DNA of 64,000 nucleotides, taken from contig NC_092650.1 in assembly GCF_032118995.1 (NCBI RefSeq), forward strand, positions 21,638,501 to 21,702,500, in the 5' to 3' direction. Of this stretch, positions 1 through 35,299 are shown piece after piece; position 1 is the first letter of the stretch; the number at the start of each line of letters is the position of its first letter. The translations under genes were made by a program, and so were the position numbers. The notes below the pieces were generated by a model. It was given only the letters and a program-made list of their open reading frames with translations, made no database searches and was not told the origin of the DNA. Origin of the DNA: Asterias amurensis (taxonomy: Eukaryota; Echinodermata; Asteroidea; Forcipulatida; Asteriidae).

Positions 1-49
1 TTTTTGGCGTCAAGCCATGCAACTAAAATAATATTTTTTCCATAGGCAT

Positions 50-418
50 TTAAACCATTATACACTTTCGGTAAACAGTATTGTCCAAGTCCCACACTTC
101 GTGTATCACAACTTAAATATCAAATAACAAACCTGTGAAAATTTAGGCTCAATCGGTCATGCGGAGTCGGAAGAAAATAACGGGAAAACCCACTCTTGTT
201 TTCGCGCGTTTCGCCGTGTCATGACATGTGCTTCAAATAAATCCGGAATTCTCGCTATCGAGAATTGATATTGTTTTAATGTTTTCTCAAAAAGTAAAGC
301 ATTTCATGGAACAATATTTCAAGAGAAGTCTTTCACCATTACCTTCTGTAAACCCTGTAATTTATTTGTAAATCTGTGAACGTGTTTTTTTTTTCTGTAC
401 CGAAAGTGTTTACTGTCC
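50..418. mobile_element. MITE family C, copy 1
   Basis: It starts near TTTCGGTAAACAGTATTGTCC and ends CCGAAAGTGTTTACTGTCC, with a central palindrome TTCTCGCTATCGAGAATTG. It is about 370 bp and closely similar to the copies at 10338 and 26978. Confidence 0.75.
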
Positions 419-649
419 AATAAGTCTAAAAGGGTGAAGAAGAAATATAACACACAAGAGGGGAATCACCCTGAGTTAATACTAGTCTTATCTTCAGTTA
501 GGACTAGCATTAAGTTTTAGGACTAGTCCTAAGTTTGGACTGGAAGTTCTCTGTACATACAATCAATCCCAGATCTCCATAGTTGTCAAAACAAACGCAG
601 GCACAGTCAAAACTTTATGTTTTCCCCAAAAGCTTTACCATTGACTTTT

Positions 650-1027
650 AAAGACAGTGGACACTATTGGTAATTGTCAAAGACGAGTCTTCTAACTTTA
701 TGTATCTCAACATGTGGATAAAATAACAAACCTGTGAAAATTTGAGCTTGATTGGTCATCGGAGTTGCGAGATAACTATGAAAGAAAAAAAAGACCGCTG
801 TCACACGTGTGCTTTCAGATGCTTGATTTAGAGACCTCAAATTCTAAACTTGAGGTCTCGAAATCAAATTCGTGGAAAATTACTTCTTTCTCGAAAACTA
901 CGTCACTTCAGAGGGAGCCGTTCCTCACAATGTTTTACACTATCAACCTCTCCCCATTACTCTTTAGCAAGTGAGGTTTTATTCTGATAATTATTTTGAG
1001 TAATTACCAATAGTGTCCACTGCCTTT
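650..1027 (-). mobile_element. MITE family A, copy 1
   Basis: Terminal inverted repeats AGACAGTGGACACTATTGG and its complement, with a TTAA at each end. A central hairpin GAGACCTCA...TGAGGTCTC is characteristic. Bounds for this family run from the AAAGG/AAAGA end to the CCTTT end and so overlap the TTAA by 2 nt. Strand is relative to the orientation whose left end reads GGTAATTACTCAAAATAA. Confidence 0.85.
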
Positions 1028-1162
1028 AAACAAGGAAATGCGTGCTCCCCGCCCCCCCCCCCCAAAAAAAACCCCACAAACAACAACAACATCACTAACA
1101 GATGCCTATCCTTGGGTAGCATCACTTGACATGTGTTAGAAATCAATTATTTCACAAAGACT

Positions 1163-1257
1163 GTTAGGACTAGCCCTCAGTTTAGGACTTGTCATGGGAG
1201 ATATTAAAAGCTAGTCCTAAGTTAGGGTGAGTAACTCGTCCTAACTCAAGATATCCA
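1163..1257. repeat. Fold-back family I, degenerate copy
   Basis: Repeated GGACTAG/CTAGTCC and CCTAAGTTAGG blocks in inverted order, as in the better copies at 2008, 29582 and 59254. Confidence 0.5.
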
Positions 1258-2007
1258 CTCCTGGTAACTTAAATAAAGACCAAAGCAAAACCTGGGGAAC
1301 AACTCGGTGATGGTTGTGTCATTATCACCGCCTATACAAAACCCTGAACCTGAAACATGTTAGATTCTGTTGTTGTTACTGTTTGTTGTTGGTTTGGGAC
1401 GTTTTTTTCCTGTTGGTTTTTATTTGCTTGTTTTTTGTGGGATTTTTTTTAAGGGGGGCGTGGCTTCATTTACTTCCAGAAAAACGACAAAACTTGAAAC
1501 TTGGAAAGACCACACACACACACACACACAAGTAAAGCTTAAGTCACTTAAATCTTCTTTTAATTGCAAAATCATTGGCAGATATTCTGAAACAGGTTTT
1601 AGTAAAGTTTTTAACATTCTAATACCTTTCTTCTTCTGTTTTGTTTTTGCATCACCTGGAAAATACTTGAGAAAACTTTTTGAAGATATCAAGTAAACTC
1701 TGTCTTGCTTTCCTTTTCCTTCTTATACTTCCCTTTATATGTCAGATGTTGTTTTCAACCACTCTGCTCGTCTTAAAATACTGAACACATTAAATACTTT
1801 ACTTAAAACCGTCTTCAGTTCGTTTTTCAAATAAAATAGATTCCTTTTTGTTGTAATGGGCAAACTGAATGGTTTACCAAACGTTGAATATGATAACCAA
1901 GCTAAATCAACCACAAGAGCAATCTCTGCCCTCCCATTCCCAGGGCTCAAATTTGAATGAAAATTCCACAAGACCAAAGGGTTGTTGTTATAATGACTAG
2001 ACCTGCA

Positions 2008-2164
2008 GCCGATTTCACGAAACGCTAGGATTAATCCTAACTCTAGTTAGGAGTAACCCGTCCTAACTTAGGATGGGATCAATGTGTCCTACGTGTTTTG
2101 ATACGGATCTGAACCCGTCCTAAGATTAATCCTAAGTTAGGAAGAGTTTGGTGAAATCGACGGC
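2008..2164. mobile_element. Fold-back MITE family I, copy 1
   Basis: Ends GCCGATTTCAC and GTGAAATCGACGGC are inverted repeats. The interior is built of inverted CTAGGATTAATCCTAA and TCCTAACTTAGGA blocks. About 157 bp. Confidence 0.75.
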
Positions 2165-2263
2165 AGAATTGTTCCAACAAGATCTGAACAGTATAACATG
2201 CGTACTGTCTTTAGTTGAACAAGCACTTTGCCATTTTTGTTTATAGGTATACATGTAAATACT

Positions 2264-2604
2264 AAGGCACTGGACACTATTGGTAATTACTCCAAATAAT
2301 TATTAGCATCAAACCTTACTTGGTAACGAGTAGTGGAGAGCTGTTGATAGTATAAAACATTGTGAGTAATTTTCAACAAATTTGATTTTGAGACCTCAGA
2401 ATTAGAATTTGAGGTCTCGAAATCCAGCATCTGAAAGCACACAAACTTCGTGTGACAAGGGTGTTTTTCTTTCATTATTATCTCGCAACTTTGAAGACCA
2501 ATTGAGTTCAAATTTTCACAGATTTGTTACTTTGTGCATAATGTTGAGATACACCAAGTGAGAAGACTAGTATTTGGCAATTACCAATGGTGTCCAGTGT
2601 CTTT
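2264..2604 (+). mobile_element. MITE family A, copy 2
   Basis: Ends AGGCACTGGACACTATTGG and CCAATGGTGTCCAGTGTCTTT, with the central GAGACCTCA...TGAGGTCTC hairpin. Opposite orientation to copy 1. Confidence 0.85.
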
Positions 2605-2844
2605 AAATACTCAATAGAATACACAGCTAGGTTTATTATTCAATTGAAAATGACAAGACTGCTGGAAATGTCCAGTCATGAGTCTACAGGCCCGAAGATA
2701 AAGCTACTGGCCTTAGCCCAGTGGTCCAGTGTAACGTATGAGCCCCCTTTACCCATGAGTGATGAGAAGTCAAGTTTAATGGCAGTACGTACTTTTGGTA
2801 CCGTTAAAAGTAAATGACTATAACAATAAGGCAAATGATATTAT

Positions 2845-3124
2845 CATAAATAGTTACTTGGTAAGAGCAATGGTGAGCTGTTGATTTAATTGAAAACAAT
2901 GTTAGAATTAACAGTCTTTGAAGTATTGTAGTTCTAAAGAAATAGGTAATTTTTTTCACCCCAAAAGTTGAGTCTGAGAAAACATGCAACAAGTGTGTTC
3001 TTTTCTTTTGTTATTTTCTTGCAACTTCGATGACCGATTGAGCTGAAATTTTCACAGGTTTGCTATTTCATGCATATGTTGGGACACACCAAGTGAGAAT
3101 ACTGGTCTGTGACAATTACCAAAG
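2845..3124 (+). mobile_element. MITE family A, degraded copy
   Basis: Keeps TTACTTGGTAA, the ATTTTCACAGGTTTG block and the ACAATTACCAA end. The terminal TIRs are lost and the central hairpin is eroded. Confidence 0.55.
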
Positions 3125-3489
3125 TTCTACCGAACCAACGCTTATTCCCTGTGTGATGACTTTGCTTAGCCTTCACCTTGGTTTTCCATGTAGACAAGAT
3201 GAGGTATGAAGAAAAAGTGTAAGACCCCCCTCCTACCCTCACCCCCCAAAAAAAAAATATTAAAAAAATAATAAAAAAATAAATAAGGGCAGGATGAGCT
3301 TGAAAATTGTGCTTATTATTTTGGGTTCCATTTGTTATTTATTTGTATAAGTGTTTTTGAACGATTATGAGGTTAAGGTCTTGAAAAGTCTTGACACAAA
3401 GCCCAAAGATCTTTGCTACGAGACCGATTCTTCAAAAAGACATGGCAACATTCCAGACATCAATTGGAACTCCAGACAGAGTGGTCTCA

Positions 3490-3612
3490 GCTAGTCCTAA
3501 CTTGGGAATAGTCCTAGGGGATATTAAAAACTTAAGGCTAGTTCTTAATTAGGATGAGTTACTCTTCCTAACTCAAAATGAGATGAGACCTAACTCTCTG
3601 TGAAATCCAACC
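3490..3612. repeat. Fold-back family I, degenerate copy
   Basis: CTAGTCCTAACTTGG followed by inverted TAATTAGGATGAG blocks, ending CTGTGAAATCCAACCC. Same design as the copy at 59254. Confidence 0.5.
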
Positions 3613-4114
3613 CAAGAACTTTGCTTCAGTTTTCTCCGTCTCAATCCACATGCATGTTACAAAGAAACCATTGCCTACAAGTTCTGCTTCTTCAAGAGAT
3701 CCCTCTGCACTTTCTCATTCGTTTTGGATCAAAAAACTTTAAATCTATTAAGTGAAAAAGTATCACTGTATTTTTTCTCCTGATTGTCATTGTAATTGAA
3801 CCTTGAACCTTGAGTTGAACACAAACGAAAAGGTCACTTTTGTTTATGCGATCATGCATTTCAACTTCATAAAAAAGGAAACAATGAAGTATTTACTTCG
3901 GGGAAATAACACCTGTCTCAGACAGGCCCTCCAGAGTTGCGCTGAACCAAATTCTGAATTGAGTAATAGTACATGAAAGTACACTAATCTGGGTCGCCCT
4001 AGTGTCGCTCCTAATCTATTTGGTTTTGCGCGACTCTGACGCGCCTGTCTAAAACTGGTGTAAGATGTCTTAATTTGGATCAAAGCTTGCAGACTTGCAA
4101 TGTGGAACTGTGTG

Positions 4115-28247
<24,133 letters not shown>

Positions 28248-28394
28248 GGCGATAATTGAAAATATTACAAGACACACAAGACAAAGTTTAATCTTGTGAT
28301 TGTAAAATTTCACTTCTGTCTATTTAATATTAGTTCTACAACCGTACTACCTTCAAAAATAGTAACTTTCTACTTCTTTTTCTATAGTGAGTTT

Positions 28395-28460
28395 TGTTCA
28401 CGTGCACCGCAGATGGGAGTAGCCATGTTGGTTTAATTCAGACAGCTGAGACGTCATCGC
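28395..28460 (-). promoter_or_regulatory. Likely NSUN2 promoter: E-box, YY1-like and CRE-like motifs
   Basis: About 150-210 bp upstream of the NSUN2 ATG lie a canonical E-box CACGTG (28399-28404), a YY1-like GCCATGTTGG (28422-28431) and a CRE-like GACGTCAT near 28451-28458. No TATA box was identified. Placing them at the promoter is inferred from distance alone; the transcription start is not visible. Mammalian NSUN2 is a known Myc target, which makes the E-box worth noting. Confidence 0.35.
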
Positions 28461-28704
28461 AAGAGGGCGGCAGACCCACACAATGGACGATTCAACATTA
28501 TTTATTTTTTGCATTAATAAGCCTTCTATGTATCGTATAGAAAATGTATGTGCCCCAAGGCTAAATTAAATTGTGGGGCACGAGGGATGGGGTAAACGAT
28601 CGAATATCAAAGCATCCCAAACAAATCATTGGTTGTCATTGATCTGCAAATCTGACCTGATTTGTGGACAAACTGCTTCACCAACTCGTCGCTCATCAGG
28701 CAGC

Positions 28705-28889
28705 ACGGCCCAATCATGAAGCTGTTAAGCAGAAAATACTGCTGAGCACTGATGGCTATGCTAATAGTGTTACCAGTCACACCGCCGCACACTTTATGGA
28801 CTTTTGGCTGGTAACCAGTTTTTGCTAGGCAATATTTTTTTACTGTGCTTAGTAAGTTTGTGTGACAGGCTTTATGAAATTGGCGCCCT
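28705..28889. mobile_element. MITE family H, diverged copy
   Basis: CGGCCCAATCATGAAGCTG at the left and GGCTTTATGAAATTGGCGCCC at the right. Inner words GTTAAGCAGAAAATACTGC and TTTTTGCTAGGCAA match H. Confidence 0.6.
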
Positions 28890-30490
28890 AGTAGCCAATT
28901 TCATGGATCGATAATGTTGTTGTTAACAAAAGTTAAGGGGAGTAATAAAGGGCAAAAAAAAATAATGAAAGTACAATAAATTTATCAAGTAAAAAAATGA
29001 TTAATCGGGGAGTTCCTCTTTTTCTCCGCGTGCAAATTTTCCGAGATTGGGGAAAAACACTCAAACATAGGCTCAGCGTTATGCAAAAGGCCAAACAAAA
29101 ATGTTTAGCGTCCCATACGCATTCCCCTTTAAAGGCCAGCCAAGAGTACCCCCTATTTTTTTCTCTATGGCGGAAAAGGGGATTTTGTTTTTCTTTTTCA
29201 TAAACAAAATTATACATTGATCTCATACTAAGAAGATTTTGATTTTGAAAAAAATAAATTTATGTTATATTATATGACATAAAAAGGCGCTCCTTTCCAC
29301 CATAACCCCCCTTTTTTTTTTAAAGGCAGGACGCTTTAAACATTATTTGTTGCCTGAAATAAAGAAGAAAAGGGCGGAAGGGAGTTTTGTGTGAAATGAC
29401 CCGCATGGACGCATTTATATTTCCATACACCCAAATCGAAAGTAAAGCGTTGATGCGCTTCAAAAGAGCGTTCATTTTAGATGAAGTAAATAAATTATTG
29501 TTTTGTATGCTTTGAAATTCCACCACTACTCTGCCGTGAAATGAAGAGTTCAAGATTAGACCGAGTGATAAGTGTCCTGCAGCCGATTTCGAAAAAAACG
29601 CTAGGATTAATCTCGAGTTAGGACGAGTAACCCGTCCTAACTTAGGATGGGTTCAATGCGTTCTAACGTCTTGGATACGGAACTTAACTTGTACTTAAAG
29701 TCCTAAGATTAATCCTAAGTTAGGAGAGTTTGGTGAGATCGACGGCTGATAATAATTGCAAACATGCATCATTAAACCTATTTGTTTTAGCAAAGAGAAT
29801 GAACTGTGCTTTGGTTATAGTTACCCTTATATAGACCATTGACATTTTGATTTTGTCCATATAAAAATAAATTTTATTATTCATAATTACGGCCTATAGG
29901 GGACCTCGTCCACATGGTGACTGTGTTAATTGTCCCTGTTCCACCGTGTGGTAAAAAAGGTAAAAACATTGACTGAAGGAAGGTGAGTCACAAGAGGGCG
30001 CTGTCACAGACGAACTTTCTACTCACATCGCGATCGTTGTCCCGGGGGAGGGGAGATCCTCCGGGGCCGAACATCTGCCACCCCGGCAATATTGACTCAA
30101 ATAGAGGACTGTTACATGATGTCTTAAATAATGACATTCAATATGGTCGAGCTCTCCTATGAGTTATCAAGAACAGAGGGGGTGTGGGTCTAATTTTCCC
30201 TCCATGGTTATTAGTTAGATCCTTTACTTAAGGTGTCTCGCGTTTTGCATTAAATATTCATAAACGATCAACATCGTTCTTAGCAGCATAGCTGACTCAC
30301 TTTATTATAATAATGTATACAATATTCAGCTCGCAATGAGACTTGTAGTACACGCACCATTAATTATAGTGGCTTAAGGGGCATTGATGCAATAACTTAG
30401 ACCATAGAGCTAGATGGGCCAATAGACTACAAATAATTGATAAAGCTATCTCTGGTTCTTCCATCCAGCGCAATCGTTACTTTGTATTTT
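28890..30490. other. Intergenic stretch upstream of NSUN2
   Basis: Apart from fold-back I at 29582 I see no gene. A CTCF-like word TCACAAGAGGGCGCTG lies at about 29988-30003, and a GC-rich patch with CCCGGGGGAGGGG follows at 30040. Confidence 0.35.
29582..29747. mobile_element. Fold-back MITE family I, copy 2
   Basis: GCCGATTTCGAAAAAAACGC to GGTGAGATCGACGGC, with CTAGGATTAATC and GTCCTAACTTAGGATGGG blocks in the same order as the copy at 2008. Confidence 0.78.
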
Positions 30491-30806
30491 AAAAGGTACT
30501 TAGCACCTTTGGTAATTGTCAAAGGCCAGTATTCTTACTTAGTGAATTTATATGCATAAAATAACTGAACTCTGATAACATTCGGACTCAAAATTGGTTA
30601 ACCGAATTGCAACAGAACAATGAAGAAGAAAAACACTTTCATCTGCATGCCTATATAATAAAAAGGACTTCAGTTGAAGTATTTTATTATTTGAGTGAAA
30701 TATGCCTCTTTTTCAAAAACTCTTGTTATGTGTCTTCACAGAGGAGCCGTTTCCCACAATGTTTTGTAATATTGTAAACAGCTCTCTTTTGGGGGATCGT
30801 TACCAT
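30491..30806 (-). mobile_element. MITE family A, diverged copy
   Basis: AAAAGGTACTTAGCACC at the left keeps only part of the TIR; TTGGTAATTGTCAAAGGCC, ATGCATAAAATAAC, GGAGCCGTTTCCCACAATG and TTTTGTAATATTG follow in family order. The right terminus is replaced by a family B element. Confidence 0.65.
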
Positions 30807-30807
30807 T

Positions 30808-31178
30808 AAAGGAACACGTTGCCTTGGATCGGACGAGTTGGTCTATAAAAAGCGTTTGTAACCCTTTTTTATAAAATGCATATGGCTGGAAAGATATTTT
30901 AAAAGTAGAATACAATAATCCACACAAGTTTGCCTCGAAATTGTGTGGTTTTCCTTTTACTGTGCGAACTAACACGGTCGGCCATTTATGGGAGTCAAAA
31001 ATGGCTGACCGTGTTAGTCGACGAGGTAAAAGGAAAATCGTGCAATTTCGAGGCATGTTTGTGTGGATCATTGTATTCTACTTTAACAACATCTTTCTAC
31101 CCATTTGCATTTTATAAAAAACGGTTACAAACGCTGTTCAAAGACCAACTCGACCGATCCAAGGCAACGTGTTCCTTT
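30808..31178. mobile_element. MITE family B, copy 1 (near-perfect palindrome)
   Basis: AGGAACACGTTGCCTTGGATC to GATCCAAGGCAACGTGTTCCT. Both arms are complementary along almost the full 370 bp and meet near 30995, so the element can fold into one long hairpin. TTAA at both ends. Confidence 0.92.
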
Positions 31179-31324
31179 AAGCGTCACTCTAAAAAGTCTT
31201 TTGAGTATCACCACTAGCGTCCATGCAGTGCCTTTATCAAGTTTGTTTGTTTTGTATGGCGTCGATATCATTATTATACAATGGAAAGGTTTGCGGAACA
31301 CCATGAATTGACTATGCCCTGATC

Positions 31325-31475
31325 GTCTTCTGGAGAAGACGATTAGAGCATTATAGGGCCTACCATGGAGGAAGAAAATAGAAAAGTCGAGTTGAAACCA
31401 ACGGTTCTTTTCAGCACCACCCCAACTCATAAGAGATAGTCAAAATGACATGGTGTTACCGCAAACTTTTCCATA
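31325..31475 (+). mobile_element. Retroelement 3'-end block P, copy 2
   Basis: GGAGAAGACGATTAGAGCATT, then ACCAACGGTTCTTTTCAGC, CACCCCAACTCATAAGAG and CATGGTGTTACCGCAAAC, matching 15505-15625. Confidence 0.5.
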
Positions 31476-31717
31476 TCATATTTCCAGCATGCAAAGTTTC
31501 AAATCCTGCTAATAATTACATACTTCCGCTCTCAGTAGGCCTGTTGTCAATGTTCAAAGCAAAACCGTGTATAATGTTACATGAATGATGTAATGCGGAA
31601 CCGCCCAAAGTCATTGTATTGTTATTCTAGGAAAGGAAACAAATTCAATATTGGTATATAACTTATCACATAAACCTATCAGTTTCAATCTTAGGTTATG
31701 AAGTTCATCAAATCATC

Positions 31718-32011
31718 TAGCCTTGCTCAAGGCAGTCGAATTATTCACTCCGAAAAAAGACCGCCGCTGTATAAAAACCCACCCGTATACACTGTGTGTA
31801 ACAACATCGCACGACACGATGGCCCCGTGACAATATATGCGGTTAGTGGTACGAGTGTGGATGACTTGTGTGCACAGTATTCGTACGATGTGACAGTGTG
31901 TATACGGGTGGGTCATGCGGTGTGATCGCACGCACCACGCACAGGGTATACGGGTGGGTTTACAGCGGCGTCTTTTCGGAGCGAATAATGCGATTGCCTT
32001 GAGCAAGGCTA
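31718..32011. mobile_element. Palindromic element with 9-bp target duplication (MULE-like MITE)
   Basis: TAGCCTTGCTCAAGGCAGTC at the left and GCCTTGAGCAAGGCTA at the right are inverted repeats. The complementarity extends deep (GACCGCCGCTGTA...TACAGCGGCG; AACCCACCCGTATAC...GTATACGGGTGGGT). The 9-bp direct repeat CAAATCATC flanks it exactly (31709-31717 and 32012-32020). A 9-bp TSD with long TIRs fits the Mutator-like superfamily. Confidence 0.88.
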
Positions 32012-32378
32012 CAAATCATCTACAATGATTTATGTCCGTCTGAAAGACTGTCAAATTAACTTTGTGAAACAAAACACTCTAACAATTCCTGGGTCAGAGT
32101 GACCCCGGGTACGGGTTAATACACGGAAGCTTGACCCAATTGGGGTCAGGTTGCCACAGAAACAGTTTTTAAAAAAGAGATTTCAAGTCTTTTTTCATCT
32201 TCAGTTCGACCAAATTCTAGAATTCTGACATAACCTATGGGTCAGGCCCCCACGTGACCCGAAATACGGGTCAAATTTTATCCGGGAGGTTATTTTAGAG
32301 TTTAATATAGCACTATTTTTTTTTCTGATTCTTTCCATGGCAAAAAAAAAAACACTGAACAAATCTGAATTCAGACTT

Positions 32379-32763
32379 AAAGGCAGTGGACACTAGTGGT
32401 AATTACTCAAAATAATTATTGGCATAAAACCACACTTGGTAACGAGTAATAGGAAGAGGTTAATAGTATAAAACATTGTGAGAAACGGCTCCCTCTGAAG
32501 TGACTTATAGTTTTCGAGAAAGAAGTAATTTTCAACGAATTTGATTTCGAGACCTCAAGTTTAGAATTTGAGGTCTCGAAATCAAGCATCTGAAAGCACA
32601 CAACTTTGTATGACAAGGGTGTTTTTTCTTTCATAGTCTCCTTGCAACTGAGACGATCAAATTGAGCTCAAATTTTCACAGGTTTGTTATTCTATGCATA
32701 TGTTGAGATACACCAACTGTGAGAAGACTGGTCTTTGACAATAACCAATAGTGTCCAGTATCC
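32379..32763 (+). mobile_element. MITE family A, copy
   Basis: TTAAAGGCAGTGGACACTAG to CCAATAGTGTCCAGTATCC, with an intact GATTTCGAGACCTCAAG hairpin. The right terminus is mutated and lacks TTAA. Confidence 0.88.
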
Positions 32764-33479
32764 TATATGGAATAATCGTCGCTTGCTTGCTGGCTGGGGA
32801 TGGCCATTAAGGACATCACCAGTCAAAATATAGTGCGAGAGTTACATTGTGGGTAGGTTTTGTTATAAATAAATGAAAAATATAATAAATATTATAACAT
32901 TGTGGGCTTATAGCCACATATTTTTTTTTTTAATAAGGGCAAAATAACGGGCTTTAAATAAAGACCGTAGGACAACACCTTGAGAGCACACAATGTTGCG
33001 CAACTATAAGAAATACTTATTGAAACAAGTCAAGTTGTTTGTTATTAAACCTTCACATTTCCTCAAATGTGTCTGGTAAGATAAGCAGATTAGGGATTTT
33101 TCCCAAATCGGGAAGTCCCATTGGCCGGGATTTTTTTACCGGGATATAATATGATGAAATTGTTGCACAGGGGTTTAGTATAACTATTATAAGCAAAAGA
33201 GCAATATTGCTCTTCAGTGGTATAGCAATACTTGTGCTTCTTGATAATGGTGGTCAAACATTTTTTGGGGGGACGTTTGATATTGTGTCCCCCACCCTTG
33301 AAAACTTGCGAAGGGACACACACACATCCCCCCCCCCCACCCCGTGGCCCATAGGCGTCTATCGGGGGAGGGGTGCCCGAATTGAACACCTTACACAAAT
33401 TGAAAAAGAAAGCCCACCCAAGTTGCCATCCCTCTTTGCCGAAGGTTATAACTTAAATCCTTAACCATTCTTAATTTGG

Positions 33480-33585
33480 TGTTTTAGTACAAAACATTGT
33501 GATAAACGGCTGCATCTGAAGCAACGTAGTTTTCCAGAGAGAAGTAATTTTCAACGAGACCTCAGAATTCGGAACACAAAAGCAA
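33480..33585 (+). mobile_element. MITE family A, internal fragment
   Basis: TTTAGTACAAAACATTGTG, CGGCTGCATCTGAAGC, GAAGTAATTTTCAACGAGAC. No termini remain. Confidence 0.6.
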
Positions 33586-34328
33586 CGCACATTGACAAAA
33601 GACCAGACAGGGAACTTAAAGGAATTCGATTGTTGAATGAAGTATCCCTCCTTTCAAATTCAGGACAGGACGTCGTCTTGAGGAGAAGGAATTCTGCAAA
33701 CTTTAAGTACTGGGTGTGTAAACAACCCCTTTGAAGCTGGGTAACAAATCAGTGTTCATCCCCTCCCTTTTTCACTCAGACAGGATTATCGGCTCCCCGA
33801 ACCCCTCTCCCAATTGAAATTAAATGCAAGCGCTGCGGGTACTGGTAAACACTGATATTTTTAATGCAATTTATAAAAATAGTAAACCTTAAGTATACAT
33901 ACCCTGTAAGTGGTTTGTACCACGCCAAACGTGTGGCAGAGAAACGCCCCCACCCCCTCCCCCACCACCTCTTGTACAGAATCCCCTGAAGAATCCCTGA
34001 GATTCCCAGAACACAATGAAGATGCAATCGGATGTATTGAGATTTCTATTAGGGGTAACGGGTAAATATAGTGAGGGTTGGGGATCCTAACGACAACCAC
34101 TCTGGACAGGGAGGCATGGACCAGAGTTCGTTTCTTGGACCTCCACAAGGCGGACGCCATAATAGACTTAATGAAGGGGGGGGGGGACTCGACCCCGGGG
34201 AGGCCTCTTTGAGATTTTATTTCGGCAATTACTAATGTTTATATCTATAAGGTGCTTATAATAATGTCAGTGGAATATGGTCTTGTTCATGTAATTGAGT
34301 CTTTTCTTAATACACGGTGAGTCTTTTC

Positions 34329-34718
34329 TTAAAGGAACACGTTGCCTTGGATCGGACGAGTTGGTCAAAACAAAAGCGTTTGTAACCGTTTTTTATAAAA
34401 TGCATATGGTTGGAAAGATGTTTTAAAAGTAGAATACAATGATCCACACAAGTTTGCCTCGAAATTGCGTGGTTTTTCTTCTACTGCGCGAACTAACATG
34501 GTCGGCCATTTATGGGAGTCAAAATTTTGACCCCCATAAATGGCCGACGTGTTAGTCGACAAGGTAAAAGGAAAACCACGCAATTTCGAGGCATGTTTGT
34601 GTGGATCATTGTATTCTACTTTTACAACATCTTTCTACCCATATGCATTTTATAAAAAACGGTTACAAACGCTTTTCAAAGACCAACTCGACCGATCCAA
34701 GGCAACGTGTTCCTTTAA
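34329..34718. mobile_element. MITE family B, copy 2, with TTAA duplication
   Basis: Element 34333-34714 (AGGAACACGTTGCC to GGCAACGTGTTCCT) between TTAA at 34329-34332 and 34715-34718. The target GAGTCTTTTC-TTAA-TACACGGT exists uninterrupted just to the left (34297-34318). Nearly perfect palindrome centred near 34525. Confidence 0.93.
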
Positions 34719-35084
34719 TACACGGTAGAAATATTATTTTACAACTTTGACGGCACTGTGTTGGCTATTGCATAATGAGAAAGGTCGACCATCTTGGCTA
34801 TGCAAGTTTTTGGTAAATAATTCAATAACACAGTGCGCATCGAGAGAAGGAAATACGGAAGTGAGTAGCAGTATGATCATACTTATTCACGTATACATTA
34901 TGACGACCGAGAACAAAGCAGGAAAGAGAAAGCTAAAGGTCTCTACATAGGGCCATTCTAAAGACTGGAGTGCCCACAAGGAATTTTGTGTGGAAAAGGC
35001 AATGGGAGGTTTTAAACTACAGGGACAAAACAAAAAAGCAAAAGATGCATCCACAGGGATGCAACTATGTGCGCGCGCACGCAG

Positions 35085-35250
35085 GATGTGTTTCGTCCTT
35101 CGGATGGGACGTAAGTCCGTTGGCCCCTTGTGTTGTGTAACGCAGCACGTAAAACAACCTATAGAGCACTTATCGCAAAAACGAAGGGGTTCGCCCACAG
35201 GTGTTCCACAGCACCTACGGTAAACCATTACGTGGTATGTAAAAGGAGTA
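35085..35250 (+). mobile_element. tRNA(Leu)-like SINE body, plus-strand copy
   Basis: TTTCGTCCTTCGGATGGGAC, AAGTCCGTTGGCCCC, GGGGTTCGCCCACAGGTGTTC and AGCACCTACGGTAAACCATTAC correspond block by block to the SINE on the minus strand at 7797-8200. Head and tail are missing. Confidence 0.7.
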
Positions 35251-35299
35251 CAAGTTAAACTCAAACGTAGTCCCACATACCTTGCACCCCCCCCCCCTT

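Larger units (their letters stand above)
1..4114. other. Region downstream of NSUN2, no gene seen
   Basis: Apart from the MITEs listed separately (C at 50, A at 650, I at 1163, 2008 and 3490, A at 2264, degraded A at 2845) I see only AT-rich unique sequence, a (CA)n run at 1511-1531 and A-rich tracts near 3250. No clear polyadenylation signal lies within 300 bases of the NSUN2 stop; an AATAAA on the minus strand occurs near 3338. Confidence 0.5.
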
